A stretch of DNA of 64,000 bases, from NCBI RefSeq assembly GCF_004328645.1, contig NZ_CP031395.1:3373501-3437500 (forward strand), given 5' to 3'. Source of the DNA: Hylemonella gracilis (GTDB lineage: Bacteria; Pseudomonadota; Gammaproteobacteria; Burkholderiales; Burkholderiaceae_C). A program made the position numbers and the translations under genes. The notes under the pieces were generated by a model, which saw only the letters and a list, made by a program, of their open reading frames with translations, made no database searches and was not told the DNA's origin. Of the stretch, positions 1-9,210 are shown piece by piece; the stretch's first letter is position 1; each line of letters opens with the position of its first letter.

Positions 1-48
1 ACAGCCGGCGCGCGGCCCCGCATCGAGATGAGTTACATCGGTGGATAA
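1..48 (+). CDS. moaA: GTP 3',8-cyclase MoaA, C-terminal end only
   Basis: Only the last 15 codons lie in the window, in frame 1, ending in TAA at 46-48. The tail reads RIEMSYIGG. MoaA proteins end in a conserved Gly-Gly that enters the active site, so the tail plus the mobA gene that follows supports this call. MoaA is the radical-SAM enzyme that starts molybdenum cofactor synthesis from GTP. Its stop codon overlaps the GTG start of mobA by 8 bases, suggesting translational coupling. The rest of the gene is upstream of the window. Confidence 0.75.
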   Translation, partial: TAGARPRIEMSYIGG

Positions 49-649
49 GCTGAAAATCACCGGACTGGTCCTGGCGGGTGGGCGTGGTAGCCGCATGGGC
101 GGCGTGGACAAGGGCCTGCAGCCCTTTCAGGGCGAGCCACTCATCCTGCATGCCCTGCGGCGCTTGCGCCCCCAAGTCGCGGCGGTGGCCATCAGCGCCA
201 ACCGCCATCTTTCCGCCTATGAGGTTTACGGCGTCCCCGTCTGGTCGGATCCGCTGCCCGGTTTCCCAGGTCCGCTGGCAGGCATGTTGAGTGGACTCAT
301 GCGGGCCCAGACGCCCTGGCTACTGACGGTGCCCTGCGACGCGCCCCGTTTCCCCACCGACCTGGCGTCACGGCTGCTTCGCGCGGCCCTGGAACAAGAG
401 GCTGAGATCGCCCTGCCGGTGACCGATCGGCCGCAGCCGGCCTTTTGCCTGGTCGCCGCATCGCTGCGCGACAGTCTGGATCGCTACCTCCGCGCAGGTC
501 ATGGAAAAGTGGAAGCCTGGACCCAGCAGCACCGGTGCGTGCACCTCCCCTACGGGGGGCTGCCAGGAGACGACCCCCTCGCTTTTGCGAACCTCAATAC
601 TTTGGACGAACTGAGGCGATTGGAGCAAGGCAGCGGGCCAGCGCCCTGA
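41..649 (+). CDS. mobA: molybdenum cofactor guanylyltransferase MobA
   Basis: A cytoplasmic protein of 202 residues that transfers GMP from GTP to Mo-molybdopterin, making the MGD cofactor used by DMSO-reductase-type enzymes such as nitrate reductase and formate dehydrogenase. The N-terminal nucleotide-binding signature LAGGRGSRMGGVDKGL (about residues 11-26) is typical of the family, and VPCDAPRFP near residue 100 carries the metal-binding Asp. The length matches the usual 190-210. The start is GTG at 41, overlapping the moaA stop, so the two genes are probably co-transcribed and coupled. The 170 bases after it hold no gene. They contain a GTTACA-N6-TGTAAC inverted repeat (704-721) and a CATAAT -10-like hexamer (739-744) that could serve the next gene. 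Confidence 0.95.
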   Translation: MDKLKITGLVLAGGRGSRMGGVDKGLQPFQGEPLILHALRRLRPQVAAVAISANRHLSAYEVYGVPVWSDPLPGFPGPLAGMLSGLMRAQTPWLLTVPCDAPRFPTDLASRLLRAALEQEAEIALPVTDRPQPAFCLVAASLRDSLDRYLRAGHGKVEAWTQQHRCVHLPYGGLPGDDPLAFANLNTLDELRRLEQGSGPAP

Positions 650-819
650 CACGAGCCCGCCCCGGATCCCGCCGCACCTTGGCCACCTGACAGCGGCATC
701 GGAGTTACAACAATATGTAACAGGGATAACCCCAGAATGGCATAATTGCAGACAAGCTATCAAAAACGGAGCGCCCCTGTCCCCAGGGGTACTCGCTCTC
801 CCGGATCTGAAGGACTTCC

Positions 820-1179
820 ATGGCATTCATCACCACCCCGAGCGGCCTGCAATATGAAGACACCGTTGTTGGCGAAGGTCCGGCCGCACGTCGCGGCTTG
901 GCCGCGACGGTGCACTACACCGGATGGCTCTACAAGAATGGCCAGCAGGGGCCACAGTTCGATTCCAGCCATGACCGCAAGGAGCCTTTCGAGTTCGCCC
1001 TGGGCTCGGGCATGGTCATCGAAGGCTGGGACCAAGGTGTCAACGGCATGAAGGTGGGCGGCAAGCGCACGCTGATCATTCCCCCGGGCCTCGGTTATGG
1101 CTTGCTCGGCGCGGGTGGTGTGATTCCGCCCAATTCGACGCTGAAGTTCGAGATCGAGCTGCTGTCGCTCGCGGGTTGA
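820..1179 (+). CDS. FKBP-type peptidyl-prolyl cis-trans isomerase
   Basis: A single-domain FK506-binding-protein isomerase of 119 residues, the size of FKBP12-like bacterial forms. It catalyses cis-trans isomerisation of X-Pro bonds and acts as a folding helper. Visible family features are VHYTGWLY near residue 31, DSSHDR near 47, [12 protein letters not shown] near 64 and the terminal [17 protein letters not shown] strand. There is no signal peptide or membrane segment, so it is cytoplasmic. The start ATG has GAAGGA seven bases upstream. It sits directly before the heat-shock genes grpE-dnaK-dnaJ, with its own terminator-like hairpin at 1286-1306 between them, so it is probably transcribed separately while working in the same folding network. 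Confidence 0.93.
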   Translation: MAFITTPSGLQYEDTVVGEGPAARRGLAATVHYTGWLYKNGQQGPQFDSSHDRKEPFEFALGSGMVIEGWDQGVNGMKVGGKRTLIIPPGLGYGLLGAGGVIPPNSTLKFEIELLSLAG

Positions 1180-1271
1180 CCCCGCCTCCGGGGCGGCAGG
1201 TCTGGCCGCCTCCTGCGGAGCACTTGGAGACAAAATCCGGCCTTTTTTCGGCGATTAAGGTCGATCAAGCC

Positions 1272-1298
1272 CTTGAAAATATGAAAGCCGCCCCATTT
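1272..1298 (+). promoter_or_regulatory. sigma-32 (RpoH) heat-shock promoter of grpE
   Basis: CTTGAAA at 1272-1278 and CCCCATTT at 1291-1298 are separated by 12 bases. This matches the enterobacterial RpoH consensus (CTTGAAA, then CCCCATnT) at essentially every informative position. Transcription would begin near 1305, about 30 bases before the grpE ATG. No CIRCE element or hrcA gene is present, consistent with RpoH control in betaproteobacteria. Confidence 0.85.
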
Positions 1299-1320
1299 GG
1301 GCGGCTATTGTTTTCTTTTG
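1286..1320 (+). terminator. intrinsic terminator of the FKBP gene, overlapping the grpE promoter
   Basis: AGCCGCCC (1286-1293) pairs perfectly with GGGCGGCT (1299-1306) around a five-base loop. It is followed by ATTGTTTTCTTTT, a T-rich tract typical of Rho-independent terminators. The -10 element of the heat-shock promoter lies inside the stem and loop, so the same bases appear to end one transcript and start the next. Confidence 0.75.
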
Positions 1321-1334
1321 CCTTCTTTTTACCG

Positions 1335-1859
1335 ATGACCGACCCTCAAGCCACGCCTTCTTCCGAGAACAGCACCGCTGATCTGAATACCGATCCGCTG
1401 GCCCTGGCGCATGCCGAGTTGGCCGAGTTGCAAGCCAAGAGTGCCGAACTGGCCGACCAGTACCTGCGCGCGCAGGCCGACGTGCAGAATGCCCGGCGCC
1501 GGGCGGAAGAGGAAATCACCAAGGCGCGCAAATTCGCCATTGAAGCCTTCGCCGAAAGCCTGTTGCCCGTGGCCGACAGCCTGGAAGCCGGCTTGGCCAT
1601 CAAAGACGCCACGCCCGCCCAGATTCGCGAAGGCGCCGAGGCGACGCTGCGCCAATTGGCCGCAGCGCTGGAGCGCAACAAAGTGATCGCGATCGCCCCC
1701 GCGCCCGGCACGAAGTTCGATCCGCATCAACACCAGGCCATCAGCATGGTGCCGGCCGAACAGGAAGCCAACACGGTGGTGAGCGTGCTGCAGAAGGGTT
1801 ACACGATTGCAGATCGCGTGCTGCGCCCGGCCCTGGTCACGGTGGCCGCGCCCAAGTGA
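1335..1859 (+). CDS. grpE: nucleotide exchange factor GrpE
   Basis: GrpE releases ADP from DnaK and so sets the pace of the chaperone cycle. The protein of 174 residues has the family plan: a disordered acidic N-terminus (1-35), a long coiled-coil helix rich in Ala, Glu and Lys (about 35-90, including [18 protein letters not shown]), and a C-terminal beta domain ending in [16 protein letters not shown]. The reading frame is open back to a TTG at 1176, but that would run through the terminator and promoter. The ATG at 1335, about 30 bases after the predicted heat-shock start site, gives the usual length, so I chose it. It is followed by dnaK after 71 bases. Confidence 0.96.
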   Translation: MTDPQATPSSENSTADLNTDPLALAHAELAELQAKSAELADQYLRAQADVQNARRRAEEEITKARKFAIEAFAESLLPVADSLEAGLAIKDATPAQIREGAEATLRQLAAALERNKVIAIAPAPGTKFDPHQHQAISMVPAEQEANTVVSVLQKGYTIADRVLRPALVTVAAPK

Positions 1860-1862
1860 GGC

Positions 1863-1890
1863 CTTGAAACCCGGCAACTTATCCACAAGT
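1863..1890 (+). promoter_or_regulatory. weaker sigma-32-like promoter and DnaA box before dnaK
   Basis: CTTGAAA at 1863-1869 is a perfect sigma-32 -35 element. Thirteen bases later CCACAAGT (1883-1890) is a partial match to CCCCATnT. Overlapping it, TTATCCACA (1879-1887) is an exact match to the high-affinity DnaA box. The -35 is convincing, the -10 is poor, and the DnaA box could be chance at this window size. Confidence 0.45.
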
Positions 1891-1930
1891 AATCCTCATC
1901 CGAATTTCACACCATTCCAGGAGTAAGCAC

Positions 1931-3877
<1,947 letters not shown>

Positions 3878-3939
3878 TGCGGGGCGACGCCCGTCCGGGC
3901 TCCATGGACGGGACATCGTCGCCCTGGACGGTGGACGCT

Positions 3940-3980
3940 GCCGCGTCGGCGCACGGGCCCGTCCCGCGCGCCGACGCGGC
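3940..3980 (+). promoter_or_regulatory. strong hairpin between dnaK and dnaJ
   Basis: GCCGCGTCGGCGC (3940-3952) and GCGCCGACGCGGC (3968-3980) are a perfect 13-bp inverted repeat around a 15-base loop that itself contains ACGGGCCCGT. Only three Ts follow, so it is a poor full terminator. It may attenuate read-through into dnaJ or protect the dnaK message from 3' decay. The role is inferred. Confidence 0.6.
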
Positions 3981-4012
3981 GGTTTCGCTGGAAAGAACAT
4001 CGGAACAAGCAG

Positions 4013-5146
4013 ATGGCAAAGCGTGACTATTACGAAGTCCTGGGTGTCGCCAAAGGCGCCAGCGAGGACGACATCAAGAAGGCCTATCGCAAGCTGGCGA
4101 TGAAGCACCACCCTGACCGCAACCAGGGCGAAGGTGCCAAGGCGGCGGAGGAGAAGTTCAAGGAGGCCAAGGAAGCCTACGAGATGCTGACGGACGCGCA
4201 GAAACGCGCGGCCTATGATCAATACGGTCACGCAGGCGTTGATCCGAACATGCGCGGCGGCACGGACAGCGGCTTTGCCTCGGGAGGTTTCGCGGAAGCC
4301 TTTGGCGACATCTTCGGCGACATGTTCGGTCAGCAGCGTGGCGCGCGGGGCGGGCGGCAGGTCTACCGTGGTGGCGATCTGAGCTATGCCATGGAGATCA
4401 CGCTTGAGGAGGCGGCACGCGGCAAGGACGCGCAGATCCGCATTCCGAGCTGGGACAGCTGCACCACCTGCAGCGGCACCGGCGCCAAGCCGGGCACCCA
4501 GGTCAAGACCTGCACCACCTGCCACGGTGCGGGTCAAGTGCAAATGCGCCAGGGCTTCTTCAGCGTTCAGCAGACCTGCCCGCACTGCCAGGGCACCGGC
4601 AAGATCATTCCTGAGCCCTGCCCCACCTGTGCTGGCCAGGGCCGCATCAAGCGCCAGAAGACGCTGGAGGTGAAGATCCCCGCCGGCATCGATGACGGCA
4701 TGCGCATCCGCAGCACGGGCCATGGCGAACCCGGCATCAATGGCGGCCCACCGGGTGATCTGTACATCGAAATCCGGATCAAGAAGCATGACATCTTTGA
4801 ACGCGATGGCGATGACCTGCACTGCACCGTGCCCATCAGCATCGTGACGGCGTCGCTGGGCGGCGAGATCGAGGTACCGACCTTGCAAGGCAAGGCGGCC
4901 ATCGACATCCCCGAAGGCACTCAGACCGGCAAACAGTTCCGCCTGCGGGGCAAAGGCATCAAGGACGTGCGTTCCAGCTACCCGGGCGACCTCTATTGCC
5001 ACATCAGCGTGGAGACGCCAGTCAAGCTCACCGAGGCCCAGCGCAAGCTGCTGCGCGAGCTGGACGATCTGCTGAAAAAAGGTGGCGCCAAGCATTCGCC
5101 CAGCCAGGGCGGCTGGGCCGATCGGTTGCGCAGCTTCTTTAGCTGA
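4013..5146 (+). CDS. dnaJ: co-chaperone DnaJ (Hsp40)
   Basis: DnaJ brings substrates to DnaK and stimulates its ATPase. The protein of 377 residues is a complete type I Hsp40. It has a J domain (about 1-72) with the HPD triad in KHHPDRNQG, a Gly/Phe-rich stretch (about 75-125), a zinc-binding domain with four CxxCxGxG-type repeats ([32 protein letters not shown], about 150-215), and the two beta-barrel C-terminal domains. It lies 135 bases after dnaK, and the gap carries a strong hairpin that could lower its expression relative to DnaK. An unusual nested stem-loop follows the stop codon. Confidence 0.99.
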   Translation: MAKRDYYEVLGVAKGASEDDIKKAYRKLAMKHHPDRNQGEGAKAAEEKFKEAKEAYEMLTDAQKRAAYDQYGHAGVDPNMRGGTDSGFASGGFAEAFGDIFGDMFGQQRGARGGRQVYRGGDLSYAMEITLEEAARGKDAQIRIPSWDSCTTCSGTGAKPGTQVKTCTTCHGAGQVQMRQGFFSVQQTCPHCQGTGKIIPEPCPTCAGQGRIKRQKTLEVKIPAGIDDGMRIRSTGHGEPGINGGPPGDLYIEIRIKKHDIFERDGDDLHCTVPISIVTASLGGEIEVPTLQGKAAIDIPEGTQTGKQFRLRGKGIKDVRSSYPGDLYCHISVETPVKLTEAQRKLLRELDDLLKKGGAKHSPSQGGWADRLRSFFS

Positions 5147-5160
5147 TAGCGACGAGCGCG

Positions 5161-5234
5161 ACCGCCGTCGCGAGGCGAGTGGCTCGAAGCAGGACTTGAT
5201 GCTCCTCCTGCTCCGAGCCCGTGCTGACGGCGGT
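5161..5234. repeat. large nested inverted repeat after dnaJ
   Basis: Outer arms ACCGCCGTC (5161-5169) and GACGGCGGT (5226-5234) enclose inner arms GGCTCGAAGCAGGA (5181-5194) and TCCTGCTCCGAGCC (5206-5219), which pair with a single A/C mismatch around an 11-base loop. GGCTCG recurs immediately after, at 5235. There is no T tract, so it is not a classical intrinsic terminator. It could cap the grpE-dnaK-dnaJ message or be a REP-like element. Confidence 0.65.
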
Positions 5235-5345
5235 GGCTCGCATACCCTTACCCGTGACTCGCGCATGACGCTCCCTGGGCAGGGTAACGCCTTGTTACCC
5301 CAAAGCCGTAGGCAAGTTGCGTGAACGGGCCCACAATGACCCGCC

Positions 5346-6008
5346 ATGGCTCTGCGGCTCTTTCACGTCACTGAATTCGCGCAATCGTCCATCTCTCCGG
5401 CGGCGCAACGCTCATCCTGGCACCCGACCACGGTGCTGGTACTCATCAGCTTTTGGATCACCGTGGCCGGCAATCTGCCCTTGTGGCGGGAGCTTGCCCG
5501 TGCGCCCGAAGCGGCTCTGGCGGGACACGGCATTTTTAGTCTGAGCCTCTATTTCGGCCTGCTCTGCTTCACATCCCTGGGGTTGCTGCTGACGGTGGTG
5601 AACTGGGCACCCCTGCTCAAGCTGGTCATCACCGTACTGCTGTGGCTGACCGCCCTCAACACGGAACTACTCTGGACGGGACAGACCGCCCTGCTGCTGG
5701 ATGCGGCCCACCTGCATGACAACCTGGGCACGCTGATCACGCACATCAGCCGTCGTCCGTGGTGGCAACACCTCCTGTGCCTGGGTCTGCTGGCAGCCGT
5801 TCCGACGCTCTGGCTGTGGAACATCAACATCCGCCGAGTGCGCCTGAGCCGGAGGTTCCCACAAAACCTGTTGATGACCTTGTTCTGGGCCATGGGACTC
5901 GCCGCCATCTGGTTCATCGGTCGCAATTCGCTCCTGCCCGTACTGCAGAACACGCGCTGGATCGATCTGCTCAGCCCTTTCAATACCTTGCTCAGCTTGG
6001 TGCAGTGA
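5346..6008 (+). CDS. membrane protein resembling the N-terminal domain of EptA phosphoethanolamine transferase
   Basis: A protein of 220 residues with about five hydrophobic segments (near 27-45, 60-80, 83-105, 140-158 and 172-190). The order of features resembles the membrane domain (DUF1705) of EptA-type lipid A phosphoethanolamine transferases. These are NLPLWRELA after the first helix, a helix pair, an amphipathic stretch, an Arg-rich turn (RRVRLSRRFP), and a closing segment WIDLLSPFNTLLSL that parallels the family's NPxNxxxAL. The catalytic sulfatase-like domain, normally another 300 residues, is absent, and the following 130 bases do not encode it. It is either a remnant still open as a frame or a stand-alone membrane protein. 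I recognise it from pattern memory only. An inverted repeat, GGGTAAC-N5-GTTACCC, lies at 5282-5300 upstream. Confidence 0.6.
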   Translation: MALRLFHVTEFAQSSISPAAQRSSWHPTTVLVLISFWITVAGNLPLWRELARAPEAALAGHGIFSLSLYFGLLCFTSLGLLLTVVNWAPLLKLVITVLLWLTALNTELLWTGQTALLLDAAHLHDNLGTLITHISRRPWWQHLLCLGLLAAVPTLWLWNINIRRVRLSRRFPQNLLMTLFWAMGLAAIWFIGRNSLLPVLQNTRWIDLLSPFNTLLSLVQ

Positions 6009-6141
6009 AGCCACCTCGATAGCCGACTGATTTACTCGGCTACTCAGGACCCTTTCAGGGCAAACTCTAATATGTGCACCCCCCGCCCACGCTGCGGGAC
6101 ATGGACTTGGCCTCGCTCGCAGGCCGCACAGGGAGTTTGAC

Positions 6142-7134
6142 TTGGATTCCAGTTCGCACCTACAGCCGCCTGTGCCTACGGCGCCACTGAAGCTGACCGT
6201 CGAGGCAGCCGTGACCGCGGCGAGCAGCCAACCCACACTGCTCCAGGCCATCTATGACATTTCGCCGGATGGCGTGCTGGTCGTGGACGAAAAGGGAGAG
6301 GTTCTGTCCCACAACCTCCCCTTCCTCACCATCTGGAACCTGAGCCCGCGCCTGGCGCGAACGGACGACCCGGCCCCCTCGATCAAGGGCGGCGCCGACC
6401 AGACCCTGCTGACGCGGGTGCTGGACCAGATCCAGAACCCCGAGGCCTACCTGGCACGCGTTCAACAGCTGTACGACCACCCGGAACAGGCCGACCGTTG
6501 CGAGATCACCCTCAAGGACGGTCGCACCCTGGAACGTCAATCCACCGTGCTGCGCGATGGCCAGCAGCGCTACATGGGCCGGGCCTGGTTCTTCCGTGAC
6601 ATCACCGCGCAGAAGCAGCACGAGGCCGAATTGGTCCGACTCGCGCGTTACGACGCACTCACCGGCGCGGCCAACCGACGCTATTTCCTGGAACGCGCCG
6701 ACCAGGAATGCACGCGCAGCCGCCGGCATCAGCTTCCCCTTTCCCTGATGCTGGTGGACCTGGATCACTTCAAGCAAATCAACGACCAGTACGGCCACGC
6801 CTATGGTGACGAAGCCCTCAAGCAGTTCAGCGCCGTGGTGCGCGGCCGCTTGCGTGACAGCGACTTGCTCGCGCGCATCGGTGGTGAGGAGTTCGTGATC
6901 CTCATGCCCAGCACGGCGCTGGCTGGCGCCACGCTGCTGGCCGAACGCCTGCGCTTGGCCATGGCGGACCAGCCCTTGCCCGTCATCGACCACCTGCTGC
7001 CGGTACGTTTCAGCGCGGGCGTGACCCAGTTCCAGGGCGACGACCTCGACATCGAGACTTGCCTGAAACGCGCGGACGAGGCTATGTACCGGGCCAAGCA
7101 ATCCGGCAGGGACCGCGTCGAAGCCTACGCCTGA
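6142..7134 (+). CDS. PAS domain-containing diguanylate cyclase (GGDEF)
   Basis: Predicted to make the second messenger cyclic di-GMP from two GTP. The protein of 330 residues has no membrane segment. A PAS sensor domain spans about 30-155 (IYDISPDGVLVVDEKGEV, then RAWFFRDITAQKQHEAEL leading into a linker helix). The GGDEF domain spans about 165-330, with YDALTGAANRRYF, DLDHFKQIND and an intact active-site GGEEF at 247-251. The RDSD motif five residues before it fits the inhibitory I-site RxxD, so product inhibition is likely. The start is TTG at 6142 after AGGGAG; no ATG fits better. The gap before it holds a short hairpin (6021-6041) and a TAATAT -10-like hexamer (6068-6073). The signal sensed by the PAS domain cannot be read from sequence. 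Confidence 0.93.
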   Translation: MDSSSHLQPPVPTAPLKLTVEAAVTAASSQPTLLQAIYDISPDGVLVVDEKGEVLSHNLPFLTIWNLSPRLARTDDPAPSIKGGADQTLLTRVLDQIQNPEAYLARVQQLYDHPEQADRCEITLKDGRTLERQSTVLRDGQQRYMGRAWFFRDITAQKQHEAELVRLARYDALTGAANRRYFLERADQECTRSRRHQLPLSLMLVDLDHFKQINDQYGHAYGDEALKQFSAVVRGRLRDSDLLARIGGEEFVILMPSTALAGATLLAERLRLAMADQPLPVIDHLLPVRFSAGVTQFQGDDLDIETCLKRADEAMYRAKQSGRDRVEAYA

Positions 7135-7172
7135 GCCGGTCCAGGCGGGCATTCATGCCCTTTCTGGCGTCA

Positions 7173-7200
7173 TGAATTTTCAGTATTTACTGAAAATTCA
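7173..7200. promoter_or_regulatory. perfect 28-bp palindromic operator upstream of the GbsR-like gene
   Basis: The left arm TGAATTTTCAGTA (7173-7185) and its exact complement (7188-7200) are separated by two bases. It is AT-rich against a GC-rich background and ends 24 bases before the regulator's ATG. This is the expected geometry for autorepression by the dimeric winged-helix protein encoded next, which would also control the downstream cydAB genes. Confidence 0.8.
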
Positions 7201-7224
7201 GCAAAGTCATGACAGAATGCCGCC

Positions 7225-7812
7225 ATGCCCGACAAGCAACCCCTCGCACCGCTCTCACGGCAGTTCGTCTCGCATTTCGGCGAAATGGGCAGTCGCTGGG
7301 GCATCAACCGCACGGTGGGCCAGATCTATGCGCTCATCTTCATTTCTCAACGCCCGCTGAATGCGGACGACATCGCCGAGACGCTGGAGTTTTCCCGCTC
7401 GAACGTGAGCATGGGCTTGAAGGAACTGCAAGCCTGGCGGCTGGTCTACCTTCGCCATCAGCCCGGGGATCGTCGCGAATACTTCGAGGCGCCAGCCGAT
7501 GTCTGGGAAATCTTCCGCGTGCTGGCCGAGGAGCGCCGCCGCCGGGAGATCGAGCCCACGCTGTCCATGCTGCGCATGGCCCTGCTGGAAGAGCCCGGCA
7601 GCGAGGCCGAACGCCACGCCCAGGAACGCATGCGCCAAATGCACGAGCTGATCGACCGGCTCATGACCTGGTTTGACGACGTGCAGAAACTGAGCAACGA
7701 AACCGCGCTGCAGCTCATGGGCATGGGCAGCGCCGTGACCAAGGTGCTCGAATTCAAGGACCGCGTGACGGGACGTGCGCCCCGACGTGATCCGGACAAC
7801 CGGAGGAAATGA
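7225..7812 (+). CDS. GbsR/MarR family transcriptional regulator
   Basis: A cytoplasmic DNA-binding protein of 195 residues of the GbsR type. It opens with SRQFVSHFGEMGSRWGINRTVGQIYALIF, shown here in two parts: SRQFVSHFGEMGSRWG and INRTVGQIYALIF. A winged helix-turn-helix follows at about residues 45-85 (ADDIAETLEFSRSNVSMGL, then a wing ending in REYFEAP). A long helical C-terminal region for dimerisation follows, rich in Glu and Arg. Its stop codon overlaps the region just before cydA, so it is the first gene of a regulator-cydA-cydB operon. The palindrome at 7173-7200 is its probable operator. The inducing signal is unknown; redox, nitric oxide, sulfide or cyanide stress would be logical given the oxidase it precedes. 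Confidence 0.88.
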   Translation: MPDKQPLAPLSRQFVSHFGEMGSRWGINRTVGQIYALIFISQRPLNADDIAETLEFSRSNVSMGLKELQAWRLVYLRHQPGDRREYFEAPADVWEIFRVLAEERRRREIEPTLSMLRMALLEEPGSEAERHAQERMRQMHELIDRLMTWFDDVQKLSNETALQLMGMGSAVTKVLEFKDRVTGRAPRRDPDNRRK

Positions 7813-7814
7813 CC

Positions 7815-9197
7815 ATGGACGCCCTGCTCGCCTCGCGCATACAGTTTGCAGCCAACATCAGCTTTCACATTCTTTTTCCGACCATCACCATCGCCTTGTG
7901 CTGGCTGTTGCTGTTCTTCCGCATCCGCCAGTCCCTCGCCACCCGGCGCGAGGGCGCCGAGAGCGCGAACGCACTGGCCTGGGAGCAGGCCTATTTCTTC
8001 TGGACCAAGGTCTTCGCCCTGACCTTCGCGCTGGGCGTGGTCTCGGGCATCACCATGAGTTTCCAGTTCGGCACCAACTGGCCCGGTTTCATGGAGCGCA
8101 CCGGCAACATCGCTGGGCCTCTGCTGGGTTATGAGGTGCTCACGGCCTTTTTCCTTGAAGCCACTTTCCTGGGCATCATGCTGTTCGGGCGAGGCAGGGT
8201 CTCGGAACGCACGCATTTCATCGCCACGCTGCTGGTGGCGCTGGGCACCACGCTGTCGGCCTTCTGGATCCTGGCGCTCAATTCCTGGATGCAGACCCCT
8301 GCAGGCTACACCCTCATCGATGGCCGTTTCCACGCACAGGACTGGTGGTCCATCGTCTTCAATCCTTCGTTCCCCTACCGCCTGGGCCACAAGCTGCTCG
8401 CCTCGGCGCTGACGGCCTCCTTTCTGATGGCCGGACTGAGCGCCTGGCAACTGCTGCGCCGCACGGCCACGCCGGGCACGCACAAAGCCCTGCGCACGGC
8501 CATCGTGACGGCGGCCGTCGCCATCCCGTTGCAGATCTGGATGGGGGACCTGCACGGCCTCAACACCCTGGCCCACCAACCCGCCAAGATCGCCGCCATC
8601 GAAGGCATTTGGCACACCGAACGCGGCGCGCCCCTCACCTTGTTGGGCTGGCCCAGCGAAAAGGAAGGCCGCACCTTGTACGCCGTGCAGATTCCCAAGG
8701 GAGCCAGCCTCATCCTCGCGCATGACGCCAACGCAGAACTGCAGGGTCTGGAGGCCTTCCCCGGCCAACACCCGCCGGTGGCCCCGGTCTTCTGGAGCTT
8801 CCGCGTGATGGTCGGCCTGGGCCTGCTGATGCTGGCCGTGGCCTGGCTCTCGGCCTGGAAGCTGTATCGGGTCGGCAGCGCCGGGCTGCCCCGCTACTGG
8901 CTCTGGACGCTGGCGGCCATGACCTTCTCCGGCTGGGTGGCCACGCTGGCGGGCTGGTACGTGACCGAGATCGGTCGCCAACCCTGGATCGTCTACGGCC
9001 TGCTGCGCACGGCCGACGTCGTGGCCGACCACGCCACGGGCATGGTCGCGACCACGCTGGTGGCCTATCTGCTGGTCTACGCCCTGCTGCTGCTGGCCTA
9101 CGTCGGTGTTCTGAAGTACATGGCCGAACACCCTGCCCCCGCTTCCCCCCCGCCCGGCGCAACGCAACCCGCCGTGGCCCGAACACAACAAGCCTGA
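7815..9197 (+). CDS. cydA: cytochrome bd-type quinol oxidase subunit I (CIO-like)
   Basis: Subunit I binds quinol and haems b558, b595 and d, and reduces oxygen to water. The protein of 460 residues has about nine membrane helices. His18 in ANISFHILFP corresponds to a haem ligand, another conserved His lies in YRLGHKLLAS, and GRQPW is at 387-391. The length shows the short Q-loop found in cyanide-insensitive oxidases (CioA) rather than the long E. coli form. Two in-frame ATGs lie at 7809 and 7815. The ribosome site GGAGG at 7802-7806 is only 2 bases from the first but 8 from the second, so I chose 7815. CydB follows after 13 bases. The enzyme supports respiration at low oxygen or under inhibitors of haem-copper oxidases. 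Confidence 0.95.
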   Translation: MDALLASRIQFAANISFHILFPTITIALCWLLLFFRIRQSLATRREGAESANALAWEQAYFFWTKVFALTFALGVVSGITMSFQFGTNWPGFMERTGNIAGPLLGYEVLTAFFLEATFLGIMLFGRGRVSERTHFIATLLVALGTTLSAFWILALNSWMQTPAGYTLIDGRFHAQDWWSIVFNPSFPYRLGHKLLASALTASFLMAGLSAWQLLRRTATPGTHKALRTAIVTAAVAIPLQIWMGDLHGLNTLAHQPAKIAAIEGIWHTERGAPLTLLGWPSEKEGRTLYAVQIPKGASLILAHDANAELQGLEAFPGQHPPVAPVFWSFRVMVGLGLLMLAVAWLSAWKLYRVGSAGLPRYWLWTLAAMTFSGWVATLAGWYVTEIGRQPWIVYGLLRTADVVADHATGMVATTLVAYLLVYALLLLAYVGVLKYMAEHPAPASPPPGATQPAVARTQQA

Positions 9198-9210
9198 GAA
9201 GGAAACGACC

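Noticed and set aside
1176..1334. Extended N-terminus for GrpE from TTG at 1176
   Set aside because: It would run through the terminator hairpin and upstream of the predicted heat-shock transcription start; the ATG at 1335 gives the family length.
1879..1887. The DnaA box as part of a replication origin
   Set aside because: Only one box was seen, with no AT-rich unwinding region, dnaA or dnaN nearby.
6021..6041. AGCCGA-N9-TCGGCT as a terminator after the EptA-like gene
   Set aside because: Only six base pairs and no T run; it is mentioned with the next gene but not called.
7809..7814. ATG at 7809 as the cydA start
   Set aside because: The GGAGG ribosome site is only two bases away; the ATG at 7815 has the proper eight-base spacing.
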